Source: Aliivibrio fischeri ATCC 7744 = JCM 18803 = DSM 507 (GTDB lineage: Bacteria > Pseudomonadota > Gammaproteobacteria > Enterobacterales > Vibrionaceae). From it: DNA of 64,000 nt. Location: contig NZ_CP092712.1 of NCBI RefSeq assembly GCF_023983475.1, forward strand, positions 434,001 through 498,000, given 5' to 3'. Made by a program: the position numbers and the translations under genes. Numbering within the stretch: the first letter of the stretch is position 1; each line of letters opens with the position of its first letter. The notes below the pieces were generated by a model. That model was not told where the DNA came from and did no database searches. It saw nothing but the letters and a program-made list of their open reading frames with translations. Shown in pieces: positions 1-10,348 of this stretch.

Positions 1-483
1 AACTCCTGTTGTTTCAAAAGTAGGGCCAATGAGATTAACAACATCCTCTGTCATAAAGTCTTTTGTCGTTAGCTCGATCTTCATACTGTCCGTTGTCATT
101 GTCTCAAATGCTGCGTCAGGCAGTAGATTTTTAACAATGACGTTACCACTTAAGTAAAGTTCGTGCTTTTTATTTAAAACGCCGAGATCGGAGATGATCT
201 CCCATTCTTTTAATTCACCATCTTTGAATACAAAAAGGTGAGGTGTTGTGAAGTTCGTTTCACCAGTCTTACCAAATCGAGCTAATGCTTTTGCGTTTAT
301 TTGATAGTTACGAATACCACTTACATCGTAGTTATTATTCGAAATTCCTTTACCTGTAAAAACAGGGACTTGTTGGTCTGGTGTTGTCTGTTGTTCACCT
401 TTCACGTAGTCATAATATAAGTTGTAGCCTGACCAGCTACAAATCATCAATAGAATGGCCATGAAAAGATGTTTTAAGCTCAT
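1..483 (-). CDS. lptC: LPS export protein LptC (3' end outside window)
   Basis: LptC is the bitopic inner-membrane protein that takes LPS from the LptBFG extractor and hands it to periplasmic LptA. About 161 codons are visible; the C-terminus lies before position 1. The start overlaps the kdsC stop as ATGA (480-483), so the two are translationally coupled. The N-terminus (MSLKHLFMAILLMICSWSGY) is a single membrane anchor with no cleavage site, followed by a beta-rich periplasmic domain, as expected for LptC. The order kdsD-kdsC-lptC is the conserved one, with lptA, lptB and rpoN expected beyond the edge. Identification rests on the anchor, the domain character and synteny; confidence is high. 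Confidence 0.93.
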   Translation of the reverse strand, partial: MSLKHLFMAILLMICSWSGYNLYYDYVKGEQQTTPDQQVPVFTGKGISNNNYDVSGIRNYQINAKALARFGKTGETNFTTPHLFVFKDGELKEWEIISDLGVLNKKHELYLSGNVIVKNLLPDAAFETMTTDSMKIELTTKDFMTEDVVNLIGPTFETTGV

Positions 484-1040
484 ATGCTCAAACCTTTATG
501 TTGCTCTAATTCACCTTTTGCTTCGAGGATCAGGTCACTTACTTCACGAACAGCACCATGACCACCTTTTATGGTTGTTACATAGTTTGCACGTTGAACT
601 AATAAAGGGTGTCCATCAGCAACACATACCTTTAATGCAACTTTTTCCATAACAGGCCAATCAATAAGGTCATCACCAATATAGCCAGTATGCTCAGGAG
701 CTACATTGAGTTTAGTTAAAATATCTTGGTATGCTTGTAATTTGTTGTCTTGTCCTTGATAGATCAATTTAATACCAAGAGCTGTCATTCGGTTTTCAAC
801 AATTTTTGAGCTACGACCCGTAATAATCGCAATTTCAACGCCTGCTGACATGAGTGATTTCACACCATAACCATCGCGAGTATGGAACGTTTTTAATTCT
901 TCGCCATCATTACCCATGTAAACAAGGCCATCAGAGAAGACGCCGTCAACGTCACAAATCAGAAGCTTAATGTCTTTTGCTATGTTAAAGATTGACTCTT
1001 CAACTTGGCCATAAAGAGTTGAAACTAATTTTGTTGTCAT
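480..1040 (-). CDS. kdsC: 3-deoxy-D-manno-octulosonate 8-phosphate phosphatase KdsC
   Basis: This HAD-superfamily phosphatase dephosphorylates Kdo-8-phosphate to Kdo, the inner-core sugar of LPS, in the cytoplasm. The nucleophile motif DVDGV is at residues 30-34 (D30 and D32), an ITGRSS motif II follows near residue 74, and GDDLIDWPVM forms motif IV, with no large cap domain, as in the C0-type KdsC family. Length is 186 residues against 188 in E. coli. The start ATG overlaps the last base of the kdsD stop, and the stop overlaps the lptC start, so kdsD-kdsC-lptC is a tightly coupled operon. Confidence 0.97.
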   Translation of the reverse strand: MTTKLVSTLYGQVEESIFNIAKDIKLLICDVDGVFSDGLVYMGNDGEELKTFHTRDGYGVKSLMSAGVEIAIITGRSSKIVENRMTALGIKLIYQGQDNKLQAYQDILTKLNVAPEHTGYIGDDLIDWPVMEKVALKVCVADGHPLLVQRANYVTTIKGGHGAVREVSDLILEAKGELEQHKGLSI

Positions 1041-2014
1041 TACATCACTCCCGCTTTTAATAAGTCATGCATATTCAATGCACCAACTAAGCGATGAGTT
1101 TCATCACAAAGTAATAATCCATTTATTTTCTTATCTTGCATTAGGTTTAGACCTTCAACAGCAAGTAAGTTTGGATTAGCAACCGCTGGAGAGTGTGTCA
1201 TTACTTCTCCAATAGTTTGAGTATGGATATCGATCTTATTATCTAAAAGGCGACGTAAGTCACCATCAGTGAAGATACCAATTACTTTTTGCTCGTTATC
1301 AACGATAGCTGTCATTCCTAACCCTTTTTCAGACACTTCTAAAAGTGCTGTTTTAATAAGAGCATCAGCCGTAACCATTGGCAATTCATCACCTGTATGC
1401 ATGATGTCTGATAATAAGAGTAGTAATTTACGACCCAAAGCGCCACCTGGATGTGATAAAGCAAAGTCATCAGCAGTAAAGCCTCTTGCTTGAAGAAGCG
1501 CAACAGCAAAAGCGTCTCCCATAGCAAGGGTTGCTGTTGTACTTGATGTTGGCGCTAAACCAAGAGGGCAAGCTTCTTGAGGAACCGTAATTTGAAGGTT
1601 CACATCAGCGACTTTTACCATGCTAGATTCCGGTTTACCTGTCATTGTAATTAACGTGATACCTAGACGTTTAATTACTGGCAGTAAAGCAAGGATTTCA
1701 GACGCTTCACCTGAGTTAGAAATAGCAATAACAATATCGCCTTTTTCAATCATGCCTAAATCACCATGGCTTGCTTCGCCAGGGTGTACAAAGAAAGAGG
1801 GAGTGCCTGTACTTGCTAAGGTAGCTGCAATCTTATTACCAATGTGACCTGATTTACCCATTCCCATAACAACAACTTTTTGCTTGCATTCAAGCATTAA
1901 TTGACACGCTTTAGTGAAGTCATCGTTAATGTAATTGCTGAGTTGGGTAAGAGCATCGATTTCAATTTGAAGAACATTTTTTCCTGCTTTGCAGAAATCA
2001 AACTGAGTTGCCAT
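1040..2014 (-). CDS. kdsD: D-arabinose 5-phosphate isomerase KdsD
   Basis: KdsD interconverts ribulose-5-phosphate and arabinose-5-phosphate, the first committed step towards Kdo. The 324-residue protein has an N-terminal SIS sugar-isomerase domain (GMGKSGHIGNKIAATLASTG near residue 51, then the HPGEASHGDLG loop) and two C-terminal CBS domains (about 205-265 and 270-324), the standard long-form architecture. It lies upstream of kdsC with a one-base overlap. A paralogue such as GutQ cannot be excluded from the domains alone, but synteny with kdsC and lptC settles it. Confidence 0.96.
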   Translation of the reverse strand: MATQFDFCKAGKNVLQIEIDALTQLSNYINDDFTKACQLMLECKQKVVVMGMGKSGHIGNKIAATLASTGTPSFFVHPGEASHGDLGMIEKGDIVIAISNSGEASEILALLPVIKRLGITLITMTGKPESSMVKVADVNLQITVPQEACPLGLAPTSSTTATLAMGDAFAVALLQARGFTADDFALSHPGGALGRKLLLLLSDIMHTGDELPMVTADALIKTALLEVSEKGLGMTAIVDNEQKVIGIFTDGDLRRLLDNKIDIHTQTIGEVMTHSPAVANPNLLAVEGLNLMQDKKINGLLLCDETHRLVGALNMHDLLKAGVM

Positions 2015-2142
2015 CGGTTACCACCTTGCTGTATTTGAGCGGAATTTATGATTTAGAGGAATAGCCTATACAAATATTATGCCATTTGCCAGAGCTAGTT
2101 CAATATTGAGTAGGTAAAAGAAGGTAAATTATCGGGATAAAT

Positions 2143-2186
2143 ACCCCATAAGTTCATGATTTTTATTGTTCATCAAACTTATGGGG
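2143..2186. terminator. Long inverted repeat between yrbG and kdsD
   Basis: ACCCCATAAGTT (2143-2154) and AACTTATGGGGT (2175-2186) are perfect 12-bp inverted arms around a 20-base AT-rich loop. It lies 14 bases past the yrbG stop, so it may act as a weak yrbG terminator or an mRNA 3'-end stabiliser. There is no strong T-run on the minus strand, so termination is inferred only. Confidence 0.45.
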
Positions 2187-2199
2187 TTTAAAAGAATGG

Positions 2200-3171
2200 T
2201 TAACCCATATTTAGAAATAAATAGCCTTGGTAGACACAGAAACACGTCACCAAAATACCGCCTTCTATGCGATTAATACTGCGGCTTTTTCCTAATGCCA
2301 TAATGAGTAATAAGATGGATACACCTAGCATTACATAGAAATCACGGCCCATAAGATCAGGACTGATTTCTGATGGATTAATTAATGCCGGAATTCCCAT
2401 TACTGCAAGAATATTAAATACGTTTGAGCCAATGATATTACCTGCAGCCATATCATCTTCACCTTTAAGCACACCAGCAACAGAAGCCGCTAACTCAGGA
2501 AGGCTTGTACCTAATGCAATGATAGTTAAGCCGATAACTAAATCACTCATACCAAAGTATTTAGCGATAACAACGGCATTATCAATCAGCATGTTTGCAC
2601 CCACAGGAAGTAAGATAAGACCTACAACAACCCAGAAAAGAGCTTTACCGTTTGCCACGCCTTCTGGGATTTCAGATTCTTGTTCTTCAAGAAGAATATC
2701 CCCGTTTTGTTGTTCGTTTTTACTGATGTATAGCATTGCAATGATGAAGCAAGCAAAAAGGCCAATTAACAATAAACCTTCATAAAAGCCAAGGTAGTTA
2801 TTAAACATAATACCACCAGCTAATAACGTAACCATCAGCATTAATGGTAGTTCGCGACGGATGATTGCTGAGCTGATTGCTAATGGTTTAATTAAGGCGG
2901 TAATACCTAAAATTAACGCGATGTTCGCAATGTTTGAACCAATAACGTTACCAACCGCAGTATCTGTTTTTCCATCTAAAGCAGCTGCAGCTGACACCAT
3001 CATTTCTGGTGCAGACGAGCCCATGGCTAAGATAGTCATACCAATTACAAGAGGGGAAATACCATAGTTTCTCGCTAAGGCAGCAGAACCAAATACCAGT
3101 TTATCGGCGCCCCAAACCAATAGAGATAGACCGACGATAAGAAGTAGAGTTGGCATGAGCAGCTCTGTCAT
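2200..3171 (-). CDS. yrbG: Calcium/sodium antiporter YrbG-like
   Basis: This is an inner-membrane K+-independent Na+/Ca2+ exchanger-type protein of the CaCA family. The 323-residue sequence is almost all hydrophobic helix (about ten segments) and shows the family's internal duplication: two alpha repeats with GNVIGSNIANI near residue 73 and GNIIGSNVFNI near residue 244, each with an adjacent SAPE or SLPE acidic motif. A charged loop of about 25 residues separates the halves. It lies upstream of kdsD as in E. coli and diverges from mlaF. The physiological substrate has not been firmly proven for this family. Confidence 0.92.
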   Translation of the reverse strand: MTELLMPTLLLIVGLSLLVWGADKLVFGSAALARNYGISPLVIGMTILAMGSSAPEMMVSAAAALDGKTDTAVGNVIGSNIANIALILGITALIKPLAISSAIIRRELPLMLMVTLLAGGIMFNNYLGFYEGLLLIGLFACFIIAMLYISKNEQQNGDILLEEQESEIPEGVANGKALFWVVVGLILLPVGANMLIDNAVVIAKYFGMSDLVIGLTIIALGTSLPELAASVAGVLKGEDDMAAGNIIGSNVFNILAVMGIPALINPSEISPDLMGRDFYVMLGVSILLLIMALGKSRSINRIEGGILVTCFCVYQGYLFLNMG

Positions 3172-3372
3172 TGTGTTAATTTCCTTTTGTAGAAAGATGT
3201 TTTTTAGTTTGAATCGCTAATTTTGACGTTTCTCTAACAAAAAAGAAAGAAAAAAGGAGCGCTTTACGTGGAACAGTCTCTAAAGATTATTAAAAAATAT
3301 AAGTTAGACAGATAAGTTCACGTATACTTATGATTATATTGTTAATGCATGATTTAAATGAGCAGTGAATAT

Positions 3373-4179
3373 ATGGGTACGCAGAGCACACTGATTAAAA
3401 TAGAGAATCTAACCTTTAAACGTGGTGAGCGTATTATTTTTGATGATATTAGTTTGTCTGTTCCAAAAGGGAAGATAACGGCGATCATGGGGCCATCAGG
3501 AATTGGTAAAACCACATTATTACGGTTAATTGGTGGGCAAATACTTCCTGAATCAGGAAACATCCATTTTGAAGAGTGGAATATCCCCAAATTAGGGCGT
3601 AAAGCTCTGTATTTAGCTCGTAAGAAAATGGGGATGTTATTTCAATCTGGCGCATTATTTACGGATATGAACGTATTCGATAATGTGGCTTTTCCTTTGA
3701 GGGAACACACTCAATTGCCTGAAAAACTGATCCGTACATTGGTTCTCTTAAAACTTGAAGCTGTGGGGCTACGTGGTGCCGCTCAGTTGATGCCAAGTGA
3801 ACTCTCTGGTGGGATGGCAAGACGTGCGGCATTAGCTCGTGCAATCGCATTAGACCCTGACTTAATAATGTACGACGAACCTTTTGTTGGTCAAGACCCT
3901 ATAACGATGGGGGTATTGGTTGATTTAATTCGTAATCTAAATGATGCGTTAGGATTAACCTCTGTCGTTGTTTCACATGACGTTCCTGAAGTGATGAGTA
4001 TTGCAGATCATGTCTATTTACTCGCTAACGGTAAAATTATTGCACAAGGTTCACCACAAGAATTGGAGCAAAATCCCGATCCTCAAGTTCGACAATTTTT
4101 GGATGGTGAATCTGATGGACCAGTACCATTTCGCTTTCCGGCTAATACATTAAATGAGGATCTTTTCTCTCATGAGTAA
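3373..4179 (+). CDS. mlaF: Phospholipid ABC transporter ATPase MlaF
   Basis: MlaF is the cytoplasmic ATPase of the MlaFEDB complex, which moves phospholipids between the membranes to keep the outer leaflet asymmetric. The Walker A is GPSGIGKTT, the signature is LSGGM and the Walker B is LIMYDEP followed by FVGQDP, typical of Mla ATPases. An in-frame ATG at 3358 would add five residues; I prefer 3373 because the spacing from the start to Walker A then matches E. coli MlaF. This gives 268 residues. The 3' end overlaps mlaE by 8 bp. It is the first gene of mlaFEDCB-ibaG-murA. Confidence 0.96.
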   Translation: MGTQSTLIKIENLTFKRGERIIFDDISLSVPKGKITAIMGPSGIGKTTLLRLIGGQILPESGNIHFEEWNIPKLGRKALYLARKKMGMLFQSGALFTDMNVFDNVAFPLREHTQLPEKLIRTLVLLKLEAVGLRGAAQLMPSELSGGMARRAALARAIALDPDLIMYDEPFVGQDPITMGVLVDLIRNLNDALGLTSVVVSHDVPEVMSIADHVYLLANGKIIAQGSPQELEQNPDPQVRQFLDGESDGPVPFRFPANTLNEDLFSHE

Positions 4180-4966
4180 TTTTTCACTTGTCTCTTCAAT
4201 AGAACAGATAGGACGACGCGCTTTATCGGTTTGTGAAGCCTTTGGGCGTGCAACCTTTATGTTGCTTGGCGCGATATTTGCGAAACCTCAACCAATAAAA
4301 ATGTTTCCTTTGCTGCTAAAGCAACTCTATTCCGTAGGTGTTTTATCTTTAGTGATTATTGTGGTGTCAGGACTCTTTATTGGAATGGTAATCAGCTTGC
4401 AAGGTTATATTATTTTAGTTGATTACGGGGCTGAGACCAGTTTAGGGCAGCTTGTTTCTTTATCACTACTTAGAGAGTTAGGCCCTGTGGTAACTGCATT
4501 GCTGTTTGCTGGCCGTGCGGGTTCTGCATTAACCGCTGAAATTGGATTAATGAAAACCACCGAACAAATTTCAAGTATGGAAATGATGGCTGTAGACCCG
4601 TTGCGTCAAATTATTGCACCTCGTTTATGGGCAGGGATCATTTCGATGCCAATTCTCGCTGTCATCTTTATGGCTGTGGGTATTTGGGGAGGGCAAATTG
4701 TCGGAGTCGAATGGAAAGGGATTGATTACGGCAGTTTTTGGTCGGTAATGCAATCATCGGTTGATGTGCGATATGACATTGTAAATAGCTTAATTAAATG
4801 TGTGGTGTTTGCATTTATTGTTACATGGATTGCTCTGTTTAATGGTTATGATGCAACGCCTACTTCTGAAGGTATTTCATTGGCAACGACACGCACAGTA
4901 GTGCACTCTTCGTTGGCGGTATTAGGTATTGATTTTGTGCTTACGGCACTGATGTTTGGGAACTAA
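4172..4966 (+). CDS. mlaE: Phospholipid ABC transporter permease MlaE
   Basis: MlaE is the integral membrane permease of the Mla system. It has five to six hydrophobic segments and the family signature [20 protein letters not shown] followed by an ETGLM-like AEIGLM coupling motif. The reading frame is open from ATG 4154, but the start at 4172 (MSNFSLVSS) gives 264 residues, close to the usual 260, and overlaps the mlaF stop by 8 bp, which suggests coupling. The C-terminus ends in LTALMFGN as in E. coli. Confidence 0.96.
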   Translation: MSNFSLVSSIEQIGRRALSVCEAFGRATFMLLGAIFAKPQPIKMFPLLLKQLYSVGVLSLVIIVVSGLFIGMVISLQGYIILVDYGAETSLGQLVSLSLLRELGPVVTALLFAGRAGSALTAEIGLMKTTEQISSMEMMAVDPLRQIIAPRLWAGIISMPILAVIFMAVGIWGGQIVGVEWKGIDYGSFWSVMQSSVDVRYDIVNSLIKCVVFAFIVTWIALFNGYDATPTSEGISLATTRTVVHSSLAVLGIDFVLTALMFGN

Positions 4967-4969
4967 ATT

Positions 4970-5464
4970 ATGCAACAGACACGTAAAGTAGAATTTTTTG
5001 TTGGCCTTTTTGTATTAGCAGGAATGGCCGCTTTACTGATGTTATTACTTAAAGTTGCGGATGTTCGCAGTGGTGGTAGTGGTGAGTATTACACTCTAAA
5101 TGCTCAATTTGATAACATCGGAAGTTTAAAATCACGCTCACCAGTAAAAGTCGGTGGTGTTGTTATTGGCCGTGTAGATAACATTACTCTTGATAAAGAA
5201 AGTTATTTGCCTATCGTAAGCATGCAAATTGACAAACAGTTTGGTGCTTTTCCTGAAACCTCAGCGGCTCAAATTTTAACGTCAGGTCTGATTGGTGAAC
5301 AATACATCGGGATTGTTCCTGGGTTTATTGACGAAGATATTGATATGTTAGGTAATGGTGATTTTATTGAAGATACCAAATCAGCATTGGTATTAGAGGA
5401 TATGATCGGGCAAGTGCTATACAGCATTGGTGGTGATTCGTCAGAAGCAAGTGAGGAAGAGTAA
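4970..5464 (+). CDS. mlaD: Phospholipid-binding MCE-domain protein MlaD
   Basis: MlaD is anchored in the inner membrane by one N-terminal helix (about residues 8-28) and forms a hexameric periplasmic ring of MCE domains that passes lipid to MlaC. The MCE core is visible as AQFDNIGSLKSRSPVKVGGV near residue 46. At 164 residues it is slightly shorter than E. coli MlaD (183), the difference being in the acidic C-terminal tail. It sits 3 bp after mlaE and its last base overlaps the mlaC start. Confidence 0.96.
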   Translation: MQQTRKVEFFVGLFVLAGMAALLMLLLKVADVRSGGSGEYYTLNAQFDNIGSLKSRSPVKVGGVVIGRVDNITLDKESYLPIVSMQIDKQFGAFPETSAAQILTSGLIGEQYIGIVPGFIDEDIDMLGNGDFIEDTKSALVLEDMIGQVLYSIGGDSSEASEEE

Positions 5465-6105
5465 TGAAACAGTGGATAAGTGCAGTTATAGTCGTAATTT
5501 GTTTTTTTTCATCAGCGATTAATGCTCAAGAGATAGATAAAACAAAACCTTATGAAATGATGGCACAAGTATCTGAAATTACTTTTGCTCGATTAAAATC
5601 AGAGCAGAGTGCAATAAAAACGGACCCAAATATTTTAAAAACGGTCGTTGATGAAGAGTTAATGCCGTATGTAAATGTAAAATATGCAGCTTACAAATTA
5701 TTAGGGACACACTTAAAGAAAACTACACCAGAAGAGCGAGCAGAGTTCGTGACTGCTTTTCGTGATTATTTAGTTGCCTCTTATGCTCAAGTTTTAACGT
5801 TATATACAGATCAAAAAATTGTATTAGAAAAAGCGAAAAAAATACCGGAAGGAAAAAGAATCATCAGTGTTCGTGTTGATATCTTAGATTCAGCTCGTCC
5901 GACCGTAAAAGTCGATTTCAAACTGCGTAAGAATAAAAAAACAGGTGAATGGCAGGCCTTTGATATGGTCGCTGAAGGAGTAAGCCTTTTATCGACTAAG
6001 CAGTCTGAGTGGAATGGTAAAATTCGCAAAGAAGGCATCAGCTCAGTAAGTGCTGAGTTACGCTCTTTAGCTAAGCAACCAATTCGATTAGAAGGCAATA
6101 AATAA
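5464..6105 (+). CDS. mlaC: Periplasmic phospholipid shuttle MlaC
   Basis: MlaC carries phospholipid across the periplasm between the OmpC-MlaA complex and MlaFEDB. Residues 1-21 form a clear Sec signal peptide ending SSAINA, with cleavage before QEIDK. The rest is the Tol-Tol-Ttg2 type fold, including KVDFKLRKNKKTGEWQAFDM near residue 143 and the following VAEGVSLL stretch typical of MlaC. Length is 213 residues, as expected. ATG overlaps the last A of the mlaD stop and the stop overlaps the mlaB start. Confidence 0.96.
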   Translation: MKQWISAVIVVICFFSSAINAQEIDKTKPYEMMAQVSEITFARLKSEQSAIKTDPNILKTVVDEELMPYVNVKYAAYKLLGTHLKKTTPEERAEFVTAFRDYLVASYAQVLTLYTDQKIVLEKAKKIPEGKRIISVRVDILDSARPTVKVDFKLRKNKKTGEWQAFDMVAEGVSLLSTKQSEWNGKIRKEGISSVSAELRSLAKQPIRLEGNK

Positions 6106-6424
6106 TGCCTGTTATCGATTTATGTGTAACTAAAGTTGATGAAATAAGCTTCAAAGGTGCTCTTGATCGTGAGACTGTGCCTAATATTTGGAATAAATTG
6201 ACAAAGTGGCAACCTAATTTGAGTCAAGTAAAGGTAGACTTAGCTCACGTTAATCGCATTGACTCTGCAGGGCTTGTATTACTTTTACACCTAATAGAGC
6301 ATGCAAAAAATCAAAACTGTCATATAATGTTTACTTTCGTCCCAGATCAGCTCATTACTTTAATTCAATTAAGTAATGTGGAATCATTGTTTGCTGATCA
6401 TATAAATAACGCAAAGGTAGAGTA

Positions 6425-6425
<1 letters not shown>
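6105..6425 (+). CDS. mlaB: STAS-domain protein MlaB
   Basis: MlaB is a small cytoplasmic STAS protein that binds MlaF and is needed for assembly and activity of the Mla transporter. The 106-residue sequence has the anti-sigma-antagonist-like pattern, with [20 protein letters not shown] (about residues 44-63) as the conserved STAS loop and helix. It overlaps mlaC and ibaG by one base each, so the operon is continuous. Confidence 0.93.
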
Positions 6426-7962
<1,537 letters not shown>

Positions 7963-8006
7963 GTGTTGCGATATATACGCTTAATGTAAACGTATTAAAG
8001 TGGAAG

Positions 8007-8032
8007 CCGGGTATATTACTACCCGGTTTTTT
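8007..8032 (+). terminator. Rho-independent terminator after murA
   Basis: CCGGGTA and TACCCGG form a 7-bp stem with a 6-base loop, followed by six T residues. It closes the mlaFEDCB-ibaG-murA transcription unit. Confidence 0.9.
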
Positions 8033-8109
8033 ATTGGTTGGAAATAAAGCTAATTTGTTCATTTAAAAAGATAATGATGAACAGGTTAGTGAGTTTAGGA
8101 GATACATTT

Positions 8110-8838
8110 ATGATCGCATTGTTACGCCTGATTGCTTTGGCTATCTTTGCTGTCTTTACTTTTGTGTTTGGTTGCGGTTATTGCTTATTAAGCCCTCGTA
8201 ATCCAAAGCACGTTTATACTTTTGGTCGCTTATTTGCTCGAATGTCACGTGTTTTTGGTATCAAACTAGAAATTCGTGTACCTGAGAGTGCAAAAAGTTC
8301 AGAGCCAAGTTTATACATTGCGAATCACCAAAATAACTGGGATCTTTTCACTGTTTCTGGTGCTATTCAACCAAGAACCGTAACGGTTGGTAAGAAAAGC
8401 TTAGCTTGGATGCCATTATTTGGTCAGCTTTACTGGATTACAGGGAATATTTTGATCGACCGTAACAATCGCAGTAAAGCGGTAGGTACGATTGCTCAAG
8501 TGGCAGAGAATATTAAAAAGCGTAATGTTTCTGTTTGGATGTTTCCTGAGGGAACGCGTTCACGTGGACGTGGATTGCTACCGTTTAAAACAGGCGCTTT
8601 TCATGCCGCTATTGCAGCAGATGTGCCTGTAACTCCGATTGTTTGTAGTAATACTCAAGGCAATATTAAGTTAAATCGTTGGAATAATGGACACGTAATT
8701 GTTGAAATTTTGCCGCCGATCAGCAGTGAAGGGTACGAAAAAGACAATGTGCGTGAATTAGCTAATTTGTGCCGTGAGCAGATGATTACTAAATTAGAAG
8801 AATTAAATAAAGAAGTTGCAGAGCGCAACCAAGCGTAA
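8110..8838 (+). CDS. plsC: 1-acyl-sn-glycerol-3-phosphate acyltransferase PlsC
   Basis: PlsC acylates lysophosphatidic acid to phosphatidic acid at the inner membrane. The NHQNNWD motif is the catalytic HX4D and FPEGTRSRGRG binds the acceptor phosphate; both lie in the usual order after an N-terminal hydrophobic helix. The frame is open from 8038, but ATG 8110 has an AGGAG ribosome site upstream and gives 242 residues, close to E. coli PlsC (245). The gene stands alone between two terminators. Confidence 0.94.
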   Translation: MIALLRLIALAIFAVFTFVFGCGYCLLSPRNPKHVYTFGRLFARMSRVFGIKLEIRVPESAKSSEPSLYIANHQNNWDLFTVSGAIQPRTVTVGKKSLAWMPLFGQLYWITGNILIDRNNRSKAVGTIAQVAENIKKRNVSVWMFPEGTRSRGRGLLPFKTGAFHAAIAADVPVTPIVCSNTQGNIKLNRWNNGHVIVEILPPISSEGYEKDNVRELANLCREQMITKLEELNKEVAERNQA

Positions 8839-8861
8839 TTAATTATCCTTAAATTTTATCT

Positions 8862-8897
8862 AAGGCATACGGTTTTCTGTGTGCCTTTTTCTTTTTT
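8862..8897 (+). terminator. Rho-independent terminator after plsC
   Basis: AAGGCATAC and GTGTGCCTT form a stem containing one G-U pair, followed by a T-rich run. It lies just before idi, so idi needs its own promoter or read-through. Confidence 0.8.
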
Positions 8898-8909
8898 AGA
8901 TGTGTAGAC

Positions 8910-9455
8910 ATGACAGAATATGTAGTACTTGTGAATGAGCAAGGTGATGCCATTGGTACAATGGAAAAATTAGAAGTGCATGAGAAAGGCTTGTTACATC
9001 TCGCTTTTTCAGTATTGCTCTATCGTGAAACGGATTTAGGAAAAGAGTTTTTATTACAAAAGCGTGCCGAGTGTAAATATCACAGTAAGAACAAATGGAG
9101 TAATACCTGTTGTTCTCACCCCCGAGTGAATGAAAACGTAGAGGCGGCGGGTACGCGACGTTTAAATGAAGAGATTGGTATAACTGGTGTTTTACCTGAG
9201 CAGTTCATAAATCTTGGTTGGTTTATTTATCAAGCTGAATTAGAAAATGGATTGAGTGAGCATGAGCAAGATTATATTTTGATTGCTAACACTCCAGATG
9301 TGAGTTTTATATTGAACCCTGAAGAAGTCAGTGACATTCAGTGGTGGAGTGAAGCTGATATTGAAAAAGAACTGAAAGCAAACCCAGATACTTTTTCTGT
9401 CTGGTTTCCTACAGTTTATAAGAAAGTACTTACTCACCTACATCAAGCGAACTAA
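8910..9455 (+). CDS. idi: Isopentenyl-diphosphate delta-isomerase, type 1
   Basis: This Nudix-fold enzyme interconverts isopentenyl and dimethylallyl diphosphate in isoprenoid synthesis. The 181-residue length equals E. coli Idi (182). Visible motifs are KWSNTCCSHPRVNE, which holds the catalytic cysteine and metal-binding histidine, the Nudix-like AAGTRRLNEEIGITG, and the downstream SEHEQDYI glutamates. Only 12 bp separates it from the plsC terminator and no strong ribosome site is visible. Idi is dispensable in bacteria using the MEP pathway, so this is an accessory gene. An insertion sequence begins 20 bp after its stop. Confidence 0.95.
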   Translation: MTEYVVLVNEQGDAIGTMEKLEVHEKGLLHLAFSVLLYRETDLGKEFLLQKRAECKYHSKNKWSNTCCSHPRVNENVEAAGTRRLNEEIGITGVLPEQFINLGWFIYQAELENGLSEHEQDYILIANTPDVSFILNPEEVSDIQWWSEADIEKELKANPDTFSVWFPTVYKKVLTHLHQAN

Positions 9456-9514
9456 ATCGATATTCTTTTATTAGTGTCTCGTCCTAAAATACGTTGACGA
9501 TTTTTAATTGAAAG

Positions 9515-10348
9515 CTAAGTGCGTACGCACTTGGCTTTTTTGTGTACTTGATTTGGTGTACTCATTCCCAAGCTTAAATGTGGCCGCATTTCATTATAAA
9601 TAAAAATAGATTCTTCAACTAAATGCCTTAACTCCTCTAAATCTTTACAGTCATACAAAAGAAACTCTTGTTTAAGTATCCCATTTATTCGCTCTGCTAA
9701 TGCATTTTGATAGCAATCATAACCATCCGTCATTGATGGCTTAATATCATTTTTATTCAATTTTTCCTGATAAACCTTTGAACAATACTGTAATCCTCGG
9801 TCTGAATGATGAATCGTACTCCTTTGATATTGACGGCTATCTATCGCCATATCAAGAGCTTTGACTACATCAGTAGCTTTCATTTCATCACTTAATTCAT
9901 ATCCCATTATCTTTCGACTATAAGCATCTGTTACTAAAGATAAATAATGAATACCTTTTTGTGATTGAACGTAAGTGATATCACTAACAAAAACCTCTTC
10001 AGATGCTTGAGGTGTTACTTCTTTAAGTAAATTAGGATGTTTTTTCATCCAATGCTTACTATAGGTAGTTTTTGTATAACTTCGTTTAGGTTTTACTAAT
10101 AAGCACTCATTTCTTAAATAGGAAAAAAAGTTATCTCTGCCTAACTTTATGCCATGAGTGATGAATTTGGGCTTAAGTAAAAAATATAATTTTTTACCTC
10201 CAATACGAGGCATATATCGACGAATTTCTTGCACCATATTTTTAACCGGTGAAAGTTCAACGGCACGTTTCAGAGCTCTACGTTCTTGTTGGTATATACA
10301 TTGTCTTGTAATGCCAAGTAGCTGACTAGCTCGCTCTAAGCTGATCAT
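9515..10348 (-). CDS. IS3-family transposase OrfB (DDE integrase)
   Basis: OrfB carries the rve integrase core that cuts and joins the element's ends. The catalytic triad is D123 (in SDITY), D183 (in HHSDRG) and E219 (in ALAERINGILKQE), with the 35-residue D-E spacing of the IS3 family. An N-terminal HTH-like segment (residues 1-45) precedes it. The 277-residue frame is intact. Its ATG overlaps the orfA TGA as ATGA. The same spot reads AGA-AAA-TGA, so a -1 slip on AAAA would fuse OrfA and OrfB into the usual transframe transposase. Confidence 0.94.
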   Translation of the reverse strand: MISLERASQLLGITRQCIYQQERRALKRAVELSPVKNMVQEIRRYMPRIGGKKLYFLLKPKFITHGIKLGRDNFFSYLRNECLLVKPKRSYTKTTYSKHWMKKHPNLLKEVTPQASEEVFVSDITYVQSQKGIHYLSLVTDAYSRKIMGYELSDEMKATDVVKALDMAIDSRQYQRSTIHHSDRGLQYCSKVYQEKLNKNDIKPSMTDGYDCYQNALAERINGILKQEFLLYDCKDLEELRHLVEESIFIYNEMRPHLSLGMSTPNQVHKKAKCVRT

